From assembly GCA_958299035.1 (NCBI GenBank), contig CATQJL010000112.1, positions 63,657,823 to 63,721,822 of the forward strand: a stretch of 64,000 bases of DNA. Reading direction: 5' to 3'. This stretch comes from Cylicocyclus nassatus (taxonomy: Eukaryota; Nematoda; Chromadorea; Rhabditida; Strongylidae). Made by a program: the position numbers and the translations under genes. Positions 12,084 to 23,724 of the stretch are shown here, piece by piece; position 1 is the first letter of the stretch, and each line of letters starts with the position of its first letter. The notes beneath the pieces were generated by a model. That model was not told where the DNA came from. It saw only the letters and a list, made by a program, of their open reading frames with translations, and ran no database searches.

Positions 12084-12155
12084 GGCCGAGTGGTCTAGTG
12101 GTGTGATTCTGGCTTTGGGTGCGAGAGGTCCCGGTTTCGATCACCGGCTCGGCCC
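12084..12155 (+). tRNA. tRNA-Pro(TGG) copy 40
   Basis: A20G, C28G. L step. Confidence 0.68.
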
Positions 12156-12436
12156 CACGTTTTGCATGTACTTCCTTCTTCAGCACAGTGCGTACGCCGT
12201 CGCATATAGTTTAGCGCTTCAACGTAACAGAAGAATAGCTAGCATTTTGAAATTTGAAGTAGAGCCCTCACAAAAGCCAGCAGATAGGTCCTTGTTTGCA
12301 TATTGCGTTAGGAAGAATTGTAAGATTTGCTTTCGAATCAAGAAATTAAACTTTTTAAACTTTTTGCGAACCGTGTTCTCACAGAAAACGAGAGATTTAT
12401 CTAATTGTCTAAGATGAAGGGATTTAACATTCTCAC

Positions 12437-12508
12437 GGCCGAGTGGTCTAGTGGTATGATTCTCGCTTTGGGTGCGAGAGGTCCCGGTTTCGATCACCGG
12501 CTCGGCCC
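12437..12508 (+). tRNA. tRNA-Pro(TGG) copy 41
   Basis: Consensus. L step. Confidence 0.86.
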
Positions 12509-12789
12509 TACGTTTTGCAGGTACTTCCTTCTTCAACGCAGTGCGTACGCCGTCGCCTATAGTTTAGCGCTTCAACTTAACAAAGGAATAGCTAGCATTT
12601 TGAAATTTGAAGTGGAACCCTCACAAAAGCCAGCAGATAGGTCCTTGTTTGCATATTGCGTTAGGAAGAATTGTAAGATTTGCTTTCGAATCAAGAAATT
12701 AAACTTTTTAAACTTTTTGCGAACAGTTTTCTCACAGAAGACGAGAGATATATCTCATCGTCTAAGATGGAGGGATTTAACATTCTCAT

Positions 12790-12861
12790 GGCCGAGTGGT
12801 CTAGTGGTATGATTCTCGCTTTGGGTGCGAGAGGTCTCGTTTTCGATCACCGGCTCGGCCC
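12790..12861 (+). tRNA. tRNA-Pro(TGG) copy 42
   Basis: C48T (T-G wobble) and G51T (mismatch) in the T stem. M step. Confidence 0.7.
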
Positions 12862-13070
12862 TACGTTTTGCATGTACTTCCTTCTTCAGCACAGTGCGTA
12901 CGCCGTCGCCTATAGTTTAGCGCTTCAACGTAACAGAAGAATAGCTAGCATTTTGAAATTTGAAGTAGAGCCCTCACAAAAAGCGCCAGCAGATAGGACC
13001 TTGTTTGTACTCTCACAGAAAACGACAGATATATCTCATCGTCTAAGATGGAGGGATTTAACATTCTCAC

Positions 13071-13142
13071 GGCCGAGTGGTCTAGTGGTATGATTCTCGC
13101 TTTGGGTGCGAGAGGTCCCGGTTTCGATCACCGGCTCGGCCC
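13071..13142 (+). tRNA. tRNA-Pro(TGG) copy 43
   Basis: Consensus. 352-bp step. Confidence 0.86.
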
Positions 13143-13422
13143 TACGTTTTGCATGTACTTCCTTCTTCAACACAGTGCGTACGCCGTCGCCTATAGTTTA
13201 GCGCTTCAACGTAACAAAAGAATAGCTAGCATTTTGAAATTTGAAGTGAGGCCTCACAAAAGCCAGCAGATAGGTCCTTGTTTGCATATTGCGTTAGGAA
13301 GAATTGTAAGATTTGCTTTCGAATCAAGAAATTAAACTTTTTAAACTTTTTGCGAACCGTGTTCTCATAGAAAACGAGAGATTTATCTAATTGTCTAAGA
13401 TGAAGGGATTTAACATTCTCAC

Positions 13423-13494
13423 GGCCGAGTGGTCTAGTGGTATGATTCTCGCTTTGGGTGCGAGAGGTCCCGGTTTCGATCACCGGCTCGGCCC
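13423..13494 (+). tRNA. tRNA-Pro(TGG) copy 44
   Basis: Consensus. L step. Confidence 0.86.
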
Positions 13495-13775
13495 TACGTT
13501 TTGCAGGTACTTCCTTCTTCAACGCAGTGCGTACGCCGTCGCCTATAGTTTAGCGCTTCAACTTAACAAAAGAATAGCTAGCATTTTGAAATTTGAAGTG
13601 GAACCCTCACAAAAGCCAGCAGATAGGTCCTTGTTTGCATATTGCGTTAGGAAGAATTGTAAGATTTGCTTTCGAATAAAGAAATTAAACTTTTTAAACT
13701 TTTTGCGAACAGTTTTCTCACAGAAGACGAGAGATATATCTCATCGTCTAAGATGGAGGGATTTAACATTCTCAT

Positions 13776-13847
13776 GGCCGAGTGGTCTAGTGGTATGATT
13801 CTCGCTTTGGGTGCGAGAGGTCTCGTTTTCGATCACCGGCTCGGCCC
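13776..13847 (+). tRNA. tRNA-Pro(TGG) copy 45
   Basis: C48T, G51T. M step. Confidence 0.7.
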
Positions 13848-14056
13848 TACGTTTTGCATGTACTTCCTTCTTCAGCACAGTGCGTACGCCGTCGCCTATA
13901 GTTTAGCGCTTCAACGTAACAGAAGAATAGCTAGCATTTTGAAATTTGAAGTAGAGCCCTCACAAAAAGCGCCAGCAGATAGGACCTTGTTTGTACTCTC
14001 ACAGAAAACGACAGATATATCTCATCGTCTAAGATGGAGGGATTTAACATTCTCAC

Positions 14057-14128
14057 GGCCGAGTGGTCTAGTGGTATGATTCTCGCTTTGGGTGCGAGAG
14101 GTCCCGGTTTCGATCACCGGCTCGGCCC
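14057..14128 (+). tRNA. tRNA-Pro(TGG) copy 46
   Basis: Consensus. 352-bp step. Confidence 0.86.
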
Positions 14129-14408
14129 TACGTTTTGCATGTACTTCCTTCTTCAACACAGTGCGTACGCCGTCGCCTATAGTTTAGCGCTTCAACGTAA
14201 CAAAAGAATAGCTAGCATTTTGAAATTTGAAGTGAGGCCTCACAAAAGCCAGCAGATAGGTCCTTGTTTGCATATTGCGTTAGGAAGAATTGTAAGATTT
14301 GCTTTCGAATCAAGAAATTAAACTTTTTAAACTTTTTGCGAACAGTGTTCTCACAGAAAACGACAGATATATCTCATCGTCTAAGATGGAGGGATTTAAC
14401 ATTCTCAC

Positions 14409-14480
14409 GGCCGAGTGGTCTAGTGGTATGATTCTCGCTTTGGGTGGGAGAGGTCCCGTTTTCGATCACCGGCTCGACCC
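14409..14480 (+). tRNA. tRNA-Pro(TGG) copy 47
   Basis: C39G, G51T, G69A. L step. Confidence 0.6.
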
Positions 14481-14761
14481 CACGTTTTGCATGTACTTCC
14501 TTCTTCAACGCAGTGCGTATGCCGTCGCCTATAGTTTAGCGCTTCAACGTAACAGAAGAATAGCTAGCATTTTGAAATTTGAAGTAGAGCCCTCACAAAA
14601 GCCAGCAGATAGGTCCTTGTTTGCATATTGCGTTAGGAAGAATTGTAAGATTTGCTTTCGAATCAAGAAATTAAACTTTTTAAACTTTTTGCGAACAGTG
14701 TCCTCACAGAAAACGAGAGATTTATCTAATCGTCTAAGATGAAGGGATTTAACATTCTCAC

Positions 14762-14833
14762 GGCCGAGTGGTCTAGTGGTGTGATTCTGGCTTTGGGTGC
14801 GAGAGGTCCCGGTTTCGATCACCGGCTCGGCCC
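14762..14833 (+). tRNA. tRNA-Pro(TGG) copy 48
   Basis: A20G, C28G. L step. Confidence 0.68.
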
Positions 14834-15114
14834 CACGTTTTGCATGTACTTCCTTCTTCAGCACAGTGCGTACGCCGTCGCCTATAGTTTAGCGCTTCAA
14901 CGTAACAGAAGAATAGCTAGCATTTTGAAATTTGAAGTAGAGCCCTCACAAAAGCCAGCAGATAGGTCCTTGTTTGCATATTGCGTTAGGAAGAATTGTA
15001 AGATTTGCTTTCGAATCAAGAAATTAAACTTTTTAAACTTTTTGCGAACCGTGTTCTCACAGAAAACGAGAGATTTATCTAATTGTCTAAGATGAAGGGA
15101 TTTAACATTCTCAC

Positions 15115-15186
15115 GGCCGAGTGGTCTAGTGGTATGATTCTCGCTTTGGGTGCGAGAGGTCCCGGTTTCGATCACCGGCTCGGCCC
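15115..15186 (+). tRNA. tRNA-Pro(TGG) copy 49
   Basis: Consensus. L step. Confidence 0.86.
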
Positions 15187-15467
15187 TACGTTTTGCAGGT
15201 ACTTCCTTCTTCAACGCAGTGCGTACGCCGTCGCCTATAGTTTAGCGCTTCAACTTAACAAAAGAATAGCTAGCATTTTGAAATTTGAAGTGGAACCCTC
15301 ACAAAAGCCAGCAGATAGGTCCTTGTTTGCATATTGCGTTAGGAAGAATTGTAAGATTTGCTTTCGAATCAAGAAATTAAACTTTTTAAACTTTTTGCGA
15401 ACAGTTTTCTCACAGAAGACGAGAGATATATCTCATCGTCTAAGATGGAGGGATTTAACATTCTCAT

Positions 15468-15539
15468 GGCCGAGTGGTCTAGTGGTATGATTCTCGCTTT
15501 GGGTGCGAGAGGTCTCGTTTTCGATCACCGGCTCGGCCC
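15468..15539 (+). tRNA. tRNA-Pro(TGG) copy 50
   Basis: C48T, G51T. M step. Confidence 0.7.
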
Positions 15540-15748
15540 TACGTTTTGCATGTACTTCCTTCTTCAACACAGTGCGTACGCCGTCGCCTATAGTATAGCG
15601 CTTCAACGTAACAGAAGAATAGCTAGCGTTTTGAAATTTGAAGTAGAGTCCTCACAAAAAACGCCAGCAGATAGGACCTTGTTTGTACTCTCACAGAAAA
15701 CGACAGATATATCTCATCGTCTAAGATGGAGGGATTTAACATTCTCAC

Positions 15749-15820
15749 GGCCGAGTGGTCTAGTGGTATGATTCTCGCTTTGGGTGCGAGAGGTCCCGGT
15801 TTCGATCACCGGCTCGGCCC
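15749..15820 (+). tRNA. tRNA-Pro(TGG) copy 51
   Basis: Consensus. 352-bp step. Confidence 0.86.
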
Positions 15821-16100
15821 TACGTTTTGCATGTACTTCCTTCTTCAACACAGTGCGTACGCCGTCGCCTATAGTTTAGCGCTTCAACGTAACAAAAGAA
15901 TAGCTAGCATTTTGAAATTTGAAGTGAGGCCTCACAAAAGCCCGCAGATAGGTCCTTGTTTGCATATTGCGTTAGGAAGAATTGTAAGATTTGCTTTCGA
16001 ATCAAGAAATTAAACTTTTTAAACTTTTTGCGAACAGTGTTCTCACAGAAAACGACAGATATATCTCATCGTCTAAGATGGAGGGATTTAACATTCTCAC

Positions 16101-16172
16101 GGCCGAGTGGTCTAGTGGTATGATTCTCGCTTTGGGTGGGAGAGGTCCCGTTTTCGATCACCGGCTCGACCC
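16101..16172 (+). tRNA. tRNA-Pro(TGG) copy 52
   Basis: C39G, G51T, G69A. L step. Confidence 0.6.
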
Positions 16173-16453
16173 CACGTTTTGCATGTACTTCCTTCTTCAA
16201 CGCAGTGCGTATGCCGTCGCCTATAGTTTAGCGCTTCAACGTAACAGAAGAATAGCTAGCATTTTGAAATTTGAAGTAGAGCCCTCACAAAAGCCAGCAG
16301 ATAGGTCCTTGTTTGCATATTGCGTTAGGAAGAATTGTAAGATTTGCTTTCGAATCAAGAAATTAAACTTTTTAAACTTTTTGCGAACAGTGTCCTCACA
16401 GAAGACGAGAGATTTATCTAATCGTCTAAGATGAAGGGAGTTAACATTCTCAC

Positions 16454-16525
16454 GGCCGAGTGGTCTAGTGGTATGATTCTCGCTTTGGGTGCGAGAGGTC
16501 CCGGTTTCGATCATCGGCTCGGCCC
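16454..16525 (+). tRNA. tRNA-Pro(TGG) copy 53
   Basis: C61T, a G-T wobble in the T stem. L step. Confidence 0.8.
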
Positions 16526-16806
16526 TACGTTTTGCATGTACTTCCTTCTTCAACACAGTGCGTACGCCGTCGCCTGTAGTTTAGCGCTTCAACGTAACAA
16601 AAGAATAGCTAGCATTTTGAAATTTGAAGTGGAGCCCTCACAAAAGCCAGCAGATAGGTCCTTGTTTGCATATTGCGTTAGGAAGAATTGTAAGATTTGC
16701 TTTCGAATCAAGAAATTAAACTTTTTAAACTTTTTGCGAACAGGTTTCTCACAGAAGACGAGAGATATATCTCATCGTCTAAGATGGAGGGATTTAACAT
16801 TCTCAT

Positions 16807-16878
16807 GGCCGAGTGGTCTAGTGGTATGATTCTCGCTTTGGGTGCGAGAGGTCTCGTTTTCGATCACCGGCTCGGCCC
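16807..16878 (+). tRNA. tRNA-Pro(TGG) copy 54
   Basis: C48T, G51T. M step. Confidence 0.7.
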
Positions 16879-17087
16879 TACGTTTTGCATGTACTTCCTT
16901 CTTCAACACAGTGCGTACGCCGTCGCCTATAGTATAGCGCTTCAACGTAACAGAAGAATAGCTAGCGTTTTGAAATTTGAAGTAGAGTCCTCACAAAAAA
17001 CGCCAGCAGATAGGACCTTGTTTGTACTCTCACAGAAAACGACAGATATATCTCATCGTCTAAGATGGAGGGATTTAACATTCTCAC

Positions 17088-17159
17088 GGCCGAGTGGTCT
17101 AGTGGTATGATTCTCGCTTTGGGTGCGAGAGGTCCCGGTTTCGATCACCGGCTCGGCCC
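17088..17159 (+). tRNA. tRNA-Pro(TGG) copy 55
   Basis: Consensus. 352-bp step. Confidence 0.86.
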
Positions 17160-17439
17160 TACGTTTTGCATGTACTTCCTTCTTCAACACAGTGCGTACG
17201 CCGTCGCCTATAGTTTAGCGCTTCAACGTAACAAAAGAATAGCTAGCATTTTGAAATTTGAAGTGAGGCCTCACAAAAGCCAGCAGATAGGTCCTTGTTT
17301 GCATATTGCGTTAGGAAGAATTGTAAGATTTGCTTTCGAATCAAGAAATTAAACTTTTTAAACTTTTTGCGAACAGTGTTCTCACAGAAAACGACAGATA
17401 TATCTCATCGTCTAAGATGGAGGGATTTAACATTCTCAC

Positions 17440-17511
17440 GGCCGAGTGGTCTAGTGGTATGATTCTCGCTTTGGGTGGGAGAGGTCCCGTTTTCGATCAC
17501 CGGCTCGACCC
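17440..17511 (+). tRNA. tRNA-Pro(TGG) copy 56
   Basis: C39G, G51T, G69A. L step. Confidence 0.6.
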
Positions 17512-17792
17512 CACGTTTTGCATGTACTTCCTTCTTCAACGCAGTGCGTATGCCGTCGCCTATAGTTTAGCGCTTCAACGTAACAGAAGAATAGCTAGCA
17601 TTTTGAAATTTGAAGTAGAGCCCTCACAAAAGCCAGCAGATAGGTCCTTGTTTGCATATTGCGTTAGGAAGAATTGTAAGATTTGCTTTCGAATCAAGAA
17701 ATTAAACTTTTTAAACTTTTTGCGAACAGTGTCCTCACAGAAGACGAGAGATTTATCTAATCGTCTAAGATGAAGGGATTTAACATTCTCAC

Positions 17793-17864
17793 GGCCGAGT
17801 GGTCTAGTGGTATGATTCTCGCTTTGGGTGCGAGAGGTCCCGGTTTCGATCATCGGCTCGGCCC
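17793..17864 (+). tRNA. tRNA-Pro(TGG) copy 57
   Basis: C61T. L step. Confidence 0.8.
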
Positions 17865-18145
17865 TACGTTTTGCATGTACTTCCTTCTTCAACACAGTGC
17901 GTACGCCGTCGCCTGTAGTTTAGCGCTTCAACGTAACAAAAGAATAGCTAGCATTTTGAAATTTGAAGTGGAGCCCTCACAAAAGCCAGCAGATAGGTCC
18001 TTGTTTGCATATTGCGTTAGGAAGAATTGTAAGATTTGCTTTCGAATCAAGAAATTAAACTTTTTAAACTTTTTGCGAACAGTGTTCTCACAGAAAACGA
18101 CTTATATATCTCATCGTCTAAGATGGAGGGATTTAACATTCTCAC

Positions 18146-18217
18146 GGCCGAGTGGTCTAGTGGTATGATTCTCGCTTTGGGTGCGAGAGGTCCCGGTTTC
18201 GATCACCGGCTCGGCCC
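18146..18217 (+). tRNA. tRNA-Pro(TGG) copy 58
   Basis: Consensus. L step. Confidence 0.86.
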
Positions 18218-18498
18218 TACGTTTTGCAGGTACTTCCTTCTTCAACGCGGTGCGTATGCCGTCGCCTATAGTTTAGCGCTTCAACGTAACAGAAGAATAG
18301 CTAGCAATTTGAAATTTGAAGTAGAGCCCTCACAAAAGCCAGCAGATAGGTCCTTGTTTGCATATTGCGTTAGGAAGAATTGTAAGATTTGCTTTCGAAT
18401 CAAGAAATTAAACTTTTTAAACTTTTTGCGAACAGTGTCCTCACAGAAAACGAGAGATTTATCTAATCGTCTAAGATGAAGGGATTTAACATTCTCAG

Positions 18499-18570
18499 GG
18501 CCGAGTGGTCTAGTGGTGTGATTCTCGCTTTGGGTGCGAGAGGTCCCGGTTTCGATCACCGGCTCGGCCC
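18499..18570 (+). tRNA. tRNA-Pro(TGG) copy 59
   Basis: A20G; the base just upstream is G rather than C. L step. Confidence 0.8.
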
Positions 18571-18851
18571 CACGTTTTGCATGTACTTCCTTCTTCAACA
18601 CAGTGCGTACGCCGTCGCCTATAGTTTAGCGCTTCAACTTAACAAAAAAATAGCTAGCATTTTGAAATTTGAAGTGGAACCCTCACAAAAGCCAGCAGAT
18701 AGGTCCTTGTTTGCATATTGCGTTAGGAAGAATTGTAAGATTTGCTTTCGAATCAAGAAATTAAACTTTTTAAACTTTTTGCGAACAGTGTCCTCACAGA
18801 AAACGAGAGATTTATCTAATCGTCTAAGATGAAGGGATTTAACATTCTTAC

Positions 18852-18923
18852 GGCCGAGTGGTCTAGTGGTATGATTCTCGCTTTGGGTGCGAGAGGTCCC
18901 GGTTTCGATCACCGGCTCGGCCC
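18852..18923 (+). tRNA. tRNA-Pro(TGG) copy 60
   Basis: Consensus. L step. Confidence 0.86.
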
Positions 18924-19204
18924 TACGTTTTGCAGGTACTTCCTTCTTCAACGCAGTGCGTACGCCGTCGCCTATAGTTTAGCGCTTCAACTTAACAAAA
19001 GAATAGCTAGCATTTTGAAATTTGAAGTGGAACCCTCACAAAAGCCAGCAGATAGGTCCTTGTTTGCATATTGCGTTAGGAAGAATTGTAAGATTTGCTT
19101 TCGAATCAAGAAATTAAACTTTTTAAACTTTTTGCGAACCGTGTTCTCACAGAAAACGAGAGATTTATCTAATTGTCTAAGATGAAGGGATTTAACATTC
19201 TCAC

Positions 19205-19276
19205 GGCCGAGTGGTCTAGTGGTGTGATTCTCGCTTTGGGTGCGAGAGGTCCCGGTTTCGATCACCGGCTCGGCCC
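19205..19276 (+). tRNA. tRNA-Pro(TGG) copy 61
   Basis: A20G. L step. Confidence 0.8.
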
Positions 19277-19557
19277 CACGTTTTGCATGTACTTCCTTCT
19301 TCAGCACAGTGCGTACGCCGTCGCCTATAGTTTAGCGCTTCAACGTAACAGAAGAATAGCTAGCATTTTGAAATTTGAAGTAGAGCCCTCACAAAAGCCA
19401 GCGGATAGGTCCTTGTTTGCATATTGCGTTAGGAAGAATTGTAAGATTTGCTTTCGAATCAAGAAATTAAACTTTTTAAACTTTTTGCGAACAGTGTCCT
19501 CACAGAAAACGAGAGATTTATCTAATCGTCTAAGATGAAGGGATTTAACATTCTTAC

Positions 19558-19629
19558 GGCCGAGTGGTCTAGTGGTATGATTCTCGCTTTGGGTGCGAGA
19601 GGTCCCGGTTTCGATCACCGGCTCGGCCC
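19558..19629 (+). tRNA. tRNA-Pro(TGG) copy 62
   Basis: Consensus. L step. Confidence 0.86.
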
Positions 19630-19910
19630 TACGTTTTGCAGGTACTTCCTTCTTCAACGCAGTGCGTACGCCGTCGCCTATAGTTTAGCGCTTCAACTTA
19701 ACAAAAGAATAGCTAGCATTTTGAAATTTGAAGTGGAACCCTCACAAAAGCCAGCAGATAGGTCCTTGTTTGCATATTGCGTTAGGAAGAATTGTAAGAT
19801 TTGCTTTCGAATCAAGAAATTAAACTTTTTAAACTTTTTGCGAACCGTGTTCTCACAGAAAACGAGAGATTTATCTAATTGTCTAAGATGAAGGGATTTA
19901 ACATTCTCAC

Positions 19911-19982
19911 GGCCGAGTGGTCTAGTGGTGTGATTCTCGCTTTGGGTGCGAGAGGTCCCGGTTTCGATCACCGGCTCGGCCC
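19911..19982 (+). tRNA. tRNA-Pro(TGG) copy 63
   Basis: A20G. L step. Confidence 0.8.
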
Positions 19983-20263
19983 CACGTTTTGCATGTACTT
20001 CCTTCTTCAGCACAGTGCGTACGCCGTCGCCTATAGTTTAGCGCTTCAACGTAACAGAAGAATAGCTAGCATTTTGAAATTTGAAGTAGAGCCCTCACAA
20101 AAGCCAGCGGATAGGTCCTTGTTTGCATATTGCGTTAGGAAGAATTGTAAGATTTGCTTTCGAATCAAGAAATTAAACTTTTTAAACTTTTTGCGAACCG
20201 TGTTCTCACAGAAAACGAGAGATTTATCTAATTGTCTAAGATGAAGGGATTTAACATTCTCAC

Positions 20264-20335
20264 GGCCGAGTGGTCTAGTGGCATGATTCTCGCTTTGGGT
20301 GCGAGAGGTCCCGGTTTCGATCACCGGCTCGGCCC
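20264..20335 (+). tRNA. tRNA-Pro(TGG) copy 64
   Basis: T19C in the D loop. L step. Confidence 0.8.
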
Positions 20336-20616
20336 TACGTTTTGCAGGTACTTCCTTCTTCAACGCAGTGAGTACGCCGTCGCCTATAGTTTAGCGCTTC
20401 AACGTAACAGAAGAATAGCTAGCATTTTGAAATTTGAAGTAGAGCCCTCACAAAAGCCAGCAGATAGGTCCTTGTTTGCATATTGCGTTAGGAAGAATTG
20501 TAAGATTTGCTTTCGAATCAAGAAATTAAACTTTTTAAACTTTTTGCGAACCGTGTTCTCACAGAAAACGAGAGATTTATCTAATTGTCTAAGATGAAGG
20601 GATTTAACATTCTCAC

Positions 20617-20688
20617 GGCCGAGTGGTCTAGTGGTGTGATTCTCGCTTTGGGTGCGAGAGGTCCCGGTTTCGATCACCGGCTCGGCCC
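20617..20688 (+). tRNA. tRNA-Pro(TGG) copy 65
   Basis: A20G. L step. Confidence 0.8.
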
Positions 20689-20969
20689 CACGTTTTGCAT
20701 GTACTTCCTTCTTCAGCACAGTGCGTACGCCGTCGCCTATAGTTTAGCGCTTCAACGTAACAGAAGAATAGCTAGCATTTTGAAATTTGAAGTAGAGCCC
20801 TCACAAAAGCCAGCAGATAGGTCCTTGTTTGCATATTGCGTTAGGAAGAATTGTAAGATTTGCTTTCGAATCAAGAAATTAAACTTTTTAAACTTTTTGC
20901 GAACCGTGTTCTCACAGAAAACGAGAGATTTATCTAATTGTCTAAGATGAAGGGATTTAACATTCTCAC

Positions 20970-21041
20970 GGCCGAGTGGTCTAGTGGCATGATTCTCGCT
21001 TTGGGTGCGAGAGGTCCCGGTTTCGATCACCGGCTCGGCCC
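20970..21041 (+). tRNA. tRNA-Pro(TGG) copy 66
   Basis: T19C. L step. Confidence 0.8.
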
Positions 21042-21322
21042 TACGTTTTGCAGGTACTTCCTTCTTCAACGCAGTGCGTACGCCGTCGCCTATAGTTTAG
21101 CGCTTCAACTTAACAAAAGAATAGCTAGCATTTTGAAATTTGAAGTGGAACCCTCACAAAAGCCAGCAGATAGGTCCTTGTTTGCATATTGCGTTAGGAA
21201 GAATTGTAAGATTTGCTTTCGAATCAAGAAATTAAACTTTTTAAACTTTTTGCGAACAGTTTTCTCACAGAAGACGAGAGATATATCTCATCGTCTAAGA
21301 TGGAGGGATTTAACATTCTCAT

Positions 21323-21394
21323 GGCCGAGTGGTCTAGTGGTATGATTCTCGCTTTGGGTGCGAGAGGTCTCGTTTTCGATCACCGGCTCGGCCC
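21323..21394 (+). tRNA. tRNA-Pro(TGG) copy 67
   Basis: C48T, G51T. L step. Confidence 0.7.
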
Positions 21395-21675
21395 TACGTT
21401 TTGCATGTACTTCCTTCTTCAACACAGTGCGTACGCCGTCGCCTGTAGTTTAGCGCTTCAACGTAAGAAAAGAATAGCTAGCATTTTGAAATTTGAAGTG
21501 GAGCCCTCACAAAAGCCAGCAGATAGGTCCTTGTTTGCATATTGCGTTAGGAAGAATTGTAAGATTTGCTTTCGAATCAAGAAATTAAACTTTTTAAACT
21601 TTTTGCGAACCGTGTTCTCACAGAAAACGAGAGATTTATCTAATTGTCTAAGATGAAGGGATTTAACATTCTCAC

Positions 21676-21747
21676 GGCCGAGTGGTCTAGTGGTATGATT
21701 CTCGCTTTGGGAGCGAGAGGTCTCGTTTTCGATCACCGGCTCGGCCC
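21676..21747 (+). tRNA. tRNA-Pro(TGG) copy 68
   Basis: T37A in the anticodon loop, C48T, G51T. L step. Confidence 0.68.
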
Positions 21748-22028
21748 TACGTTTTGCAGGTACTTCCTTCTTCAACGCAGTGCGTACGCCGTCGCCTATA
21801 GTTTAGCGCTTCAACGTAACAGAAGAATAGCTAGCATTTTGAAATTTGAAGTAGAGCCCTCACAAAAGCCAGCAGATAGGTCCTTGTTTGCATATTGCGT
21901 TAGGAAGAATTGTAAGATTTGCTTTCGAATCAAGAAATTAAACTTTTTAAACTTTTTGCGAACAGTTTTCTCACAGAAGACGAGAGATATATCTCATCGT
22001 CTAAGATGGAGGGATTTAACATTCTCAT

Positions 22029-22100
22029 GGCCGAGTGGTCTAGTGGTATGATTCTCGCTTTGGGTGCGAGAGGTCTCGTTTTCGATCACCGGCTCGGCCC
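22029..22100 (+). tRNA. tRNA-Pro(TGG) copy 69
   Basis: C48T, G51T. L step. Confidence 0.7.
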
Positions 22101-22381
22101 TACGTTTTGCATGTACTTCCTTCTTCAACACAGTGCGTACGCCGTCGCCTGTAGTTTAGCGCTTCAACGTAACAAAAGAATAGCTAGCATTTTGAAATTT
22201 GAAGTGGAGCCCTCACAAAAGCCAGCAGATAGGTCCTTGTTTGCATATTGCGTTAGGAAGAATTGTAAGATTTGCTTTCGAATCAAGAAATTAAACTGTT
22301 TAAACTTTTTGCGAACCGTGTTCTCACAGAAAACGAGAGATTTATCTAATTGTCTAAGATGAAGGGATTTAACATTCTCAC

Positions 22382-22453
22382 GGCCGAGTGGTCTAGTGGT
22401 ATGATTCTCGCTTTGGGTGCGAGAGGTCCCGGTTTCGATCACCGGCTCGGCCC
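22382..22453 (+). tRNA. tRNA-Pro(TGG) copy 70
   Basis: Consensus. L step. Confidence 0.86.
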
Positions 22454-22734
22454 TACGTTTTGCAGGTACTTCCTTCTTCAACGCAGTGCGTACGCCGTCG
22501 CCTATAGTTTAGCGCTTCAACGTAACAGAAGAATAGCTAGCATTTTGAAATTTGAAGTAGAGCCCTCACAAAAGCCAGCAGATAGGTCCTTGTTTGCATA
22601 TTGCGTTAGGAAGAATTGTAAGATTTGCTTTCGAATCAAGAAATTAAACTTTTTAAACTTTTTGCGAACCGTGTTCTCACAGAAAACGAGAGATTTATCT
22701 AATTGTCTAAGATGAAGGGATTTAACATTCTCAC

Positions 22735-22806
22735 GGCCGAGTGGTCTAGTGGTATGATTCTCGCTTTGGGTGCGAGAGGTCCCGGTTTCGATCACCGGCT
22801 CGGCCC
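22735..22806 (+). tRNA. tRNA-Pro(TGG) copy 71
   Basis: Consensus. 356-bp hybrid step (M-type left, L-type right spacer). Confidence 0.86.
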
Positions 22807-23090
22807 TACGTTTTGCAGGTACTTCCTTCTTCAACGCAGTGCGTATGCCGTCGCCTATAGTTTAGCGCTTCAACGTAACAGAAGAATAGCTAGCGTTTTG
22901 AAATTTGAAGTAGAGTCCTCACAAAAAACGCCAGCAGATAGGACCTTGTTTGCATATTGCGTTAGGAAGAATTGTAAGATTTGCTTTTGAATCAAGAAAT
23001 TAAACTTTTTAAACTTTTTGCGAACAGTGTTCTCACAGAAAACGACAGATATATCTCGTCGTCTAAGATGGAGGGATTTAACATTCTCAC

Positions 23091-23162
23091 GGCCGAGTGG
23101 TCTAGTGGTATGATTTTCGCTTTGGGTGCGAGAGGTCCCGGTTTCGATCACCGGCTCGGCCC
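23091..23162 (+). tRNA. tRNA-Pro(TGG) copy 72
   Basis: C26T. M step. Confidence 0.8.
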
Positions 23163-23371
23163 TACGTTTTGCATGTACTTCCTTCTTCAACACAGTGCGT
23201 ACGCCGTCGCCTATAGTATAGCGCTTCAACGTAACAGAAGAATAGCTAGCGTTTTGAAATTTGAAGTAGAGTCCTCACAAAAAACGCCAGCAGACAGGAC
23301 CTTGTTTGTACTCTCACAGAAAACGACAGATATATCTCATCGTCTAAGATGGAGGGATTTAACATTCTCAC

Positions 23372-23443
23372 GGCCGAGTGGTCTAGTGGTATGATTCTCG
23401 CTTTGGGTGCGAGAGGTCCCGGTTTCGATCATCGGCTCGGCCC
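23372..23443 (+). tRNA. tRNA-Pro(TGG) copy 73
   Basis: C61T. L step. Confidence 0.8.
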
Positions 23444-23724
23444 TACGTTTTGCATGTACTTCCTTCTTCAACAGAGTGCGTACGCCGTCGCCTATAGTTT
23501 AGCGCTTCAACGTAACAAAAGAATAGCTAGCATCTTGAAATTTGAAGTGGAGCCCTCACAAAAGCCAGCAGATAGGTCCTTGTTTGCATATTGCGTTAGG
23601 AAGAATTGTAAGATTTGCTTTCGAATCAAGAAATTAAACTTTTTAAACTTTTTGCGAACAGTGTTCTCACAGAAAACGACAGATATATCTCATCGTCTAA
23701 GATGGAGGGATTTAACATTTTCAC

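Larger units (their letters stand above)
12437..15748 (+). repeat. Duplications with 986-bp period
   Basis: The trimer consensus gene, C48T+G51T gene, consensus gene (steps 353, 281, 352) occurs at 12437 and 13423, and again from 15115. Two extra L units (genes 47-48) lie between. Confidence 0.75.
15468..18145 (+). repeat. Duplication with 1339-bp period
   Basis: Genes 50-53 and 54-57 share variant order (C48T+G51T, consensus, C39G+G51T+G69A, C61T) and steps 281, 352, 353, 353. Private spacer changes such as GCCTGTAG after the C61T gene occur in both. Confidence 0.8.
18852..21322 (+). repeat. L-unit dimers with 706-bp period
   Basis: A20G genes at 19205, 19911 and 20617 are spaced by exactly 706 bp, and T19C genes at 20264 and 20970 likewise. 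This is an L-L dimer that has been amplified. Confidence 0.75.
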
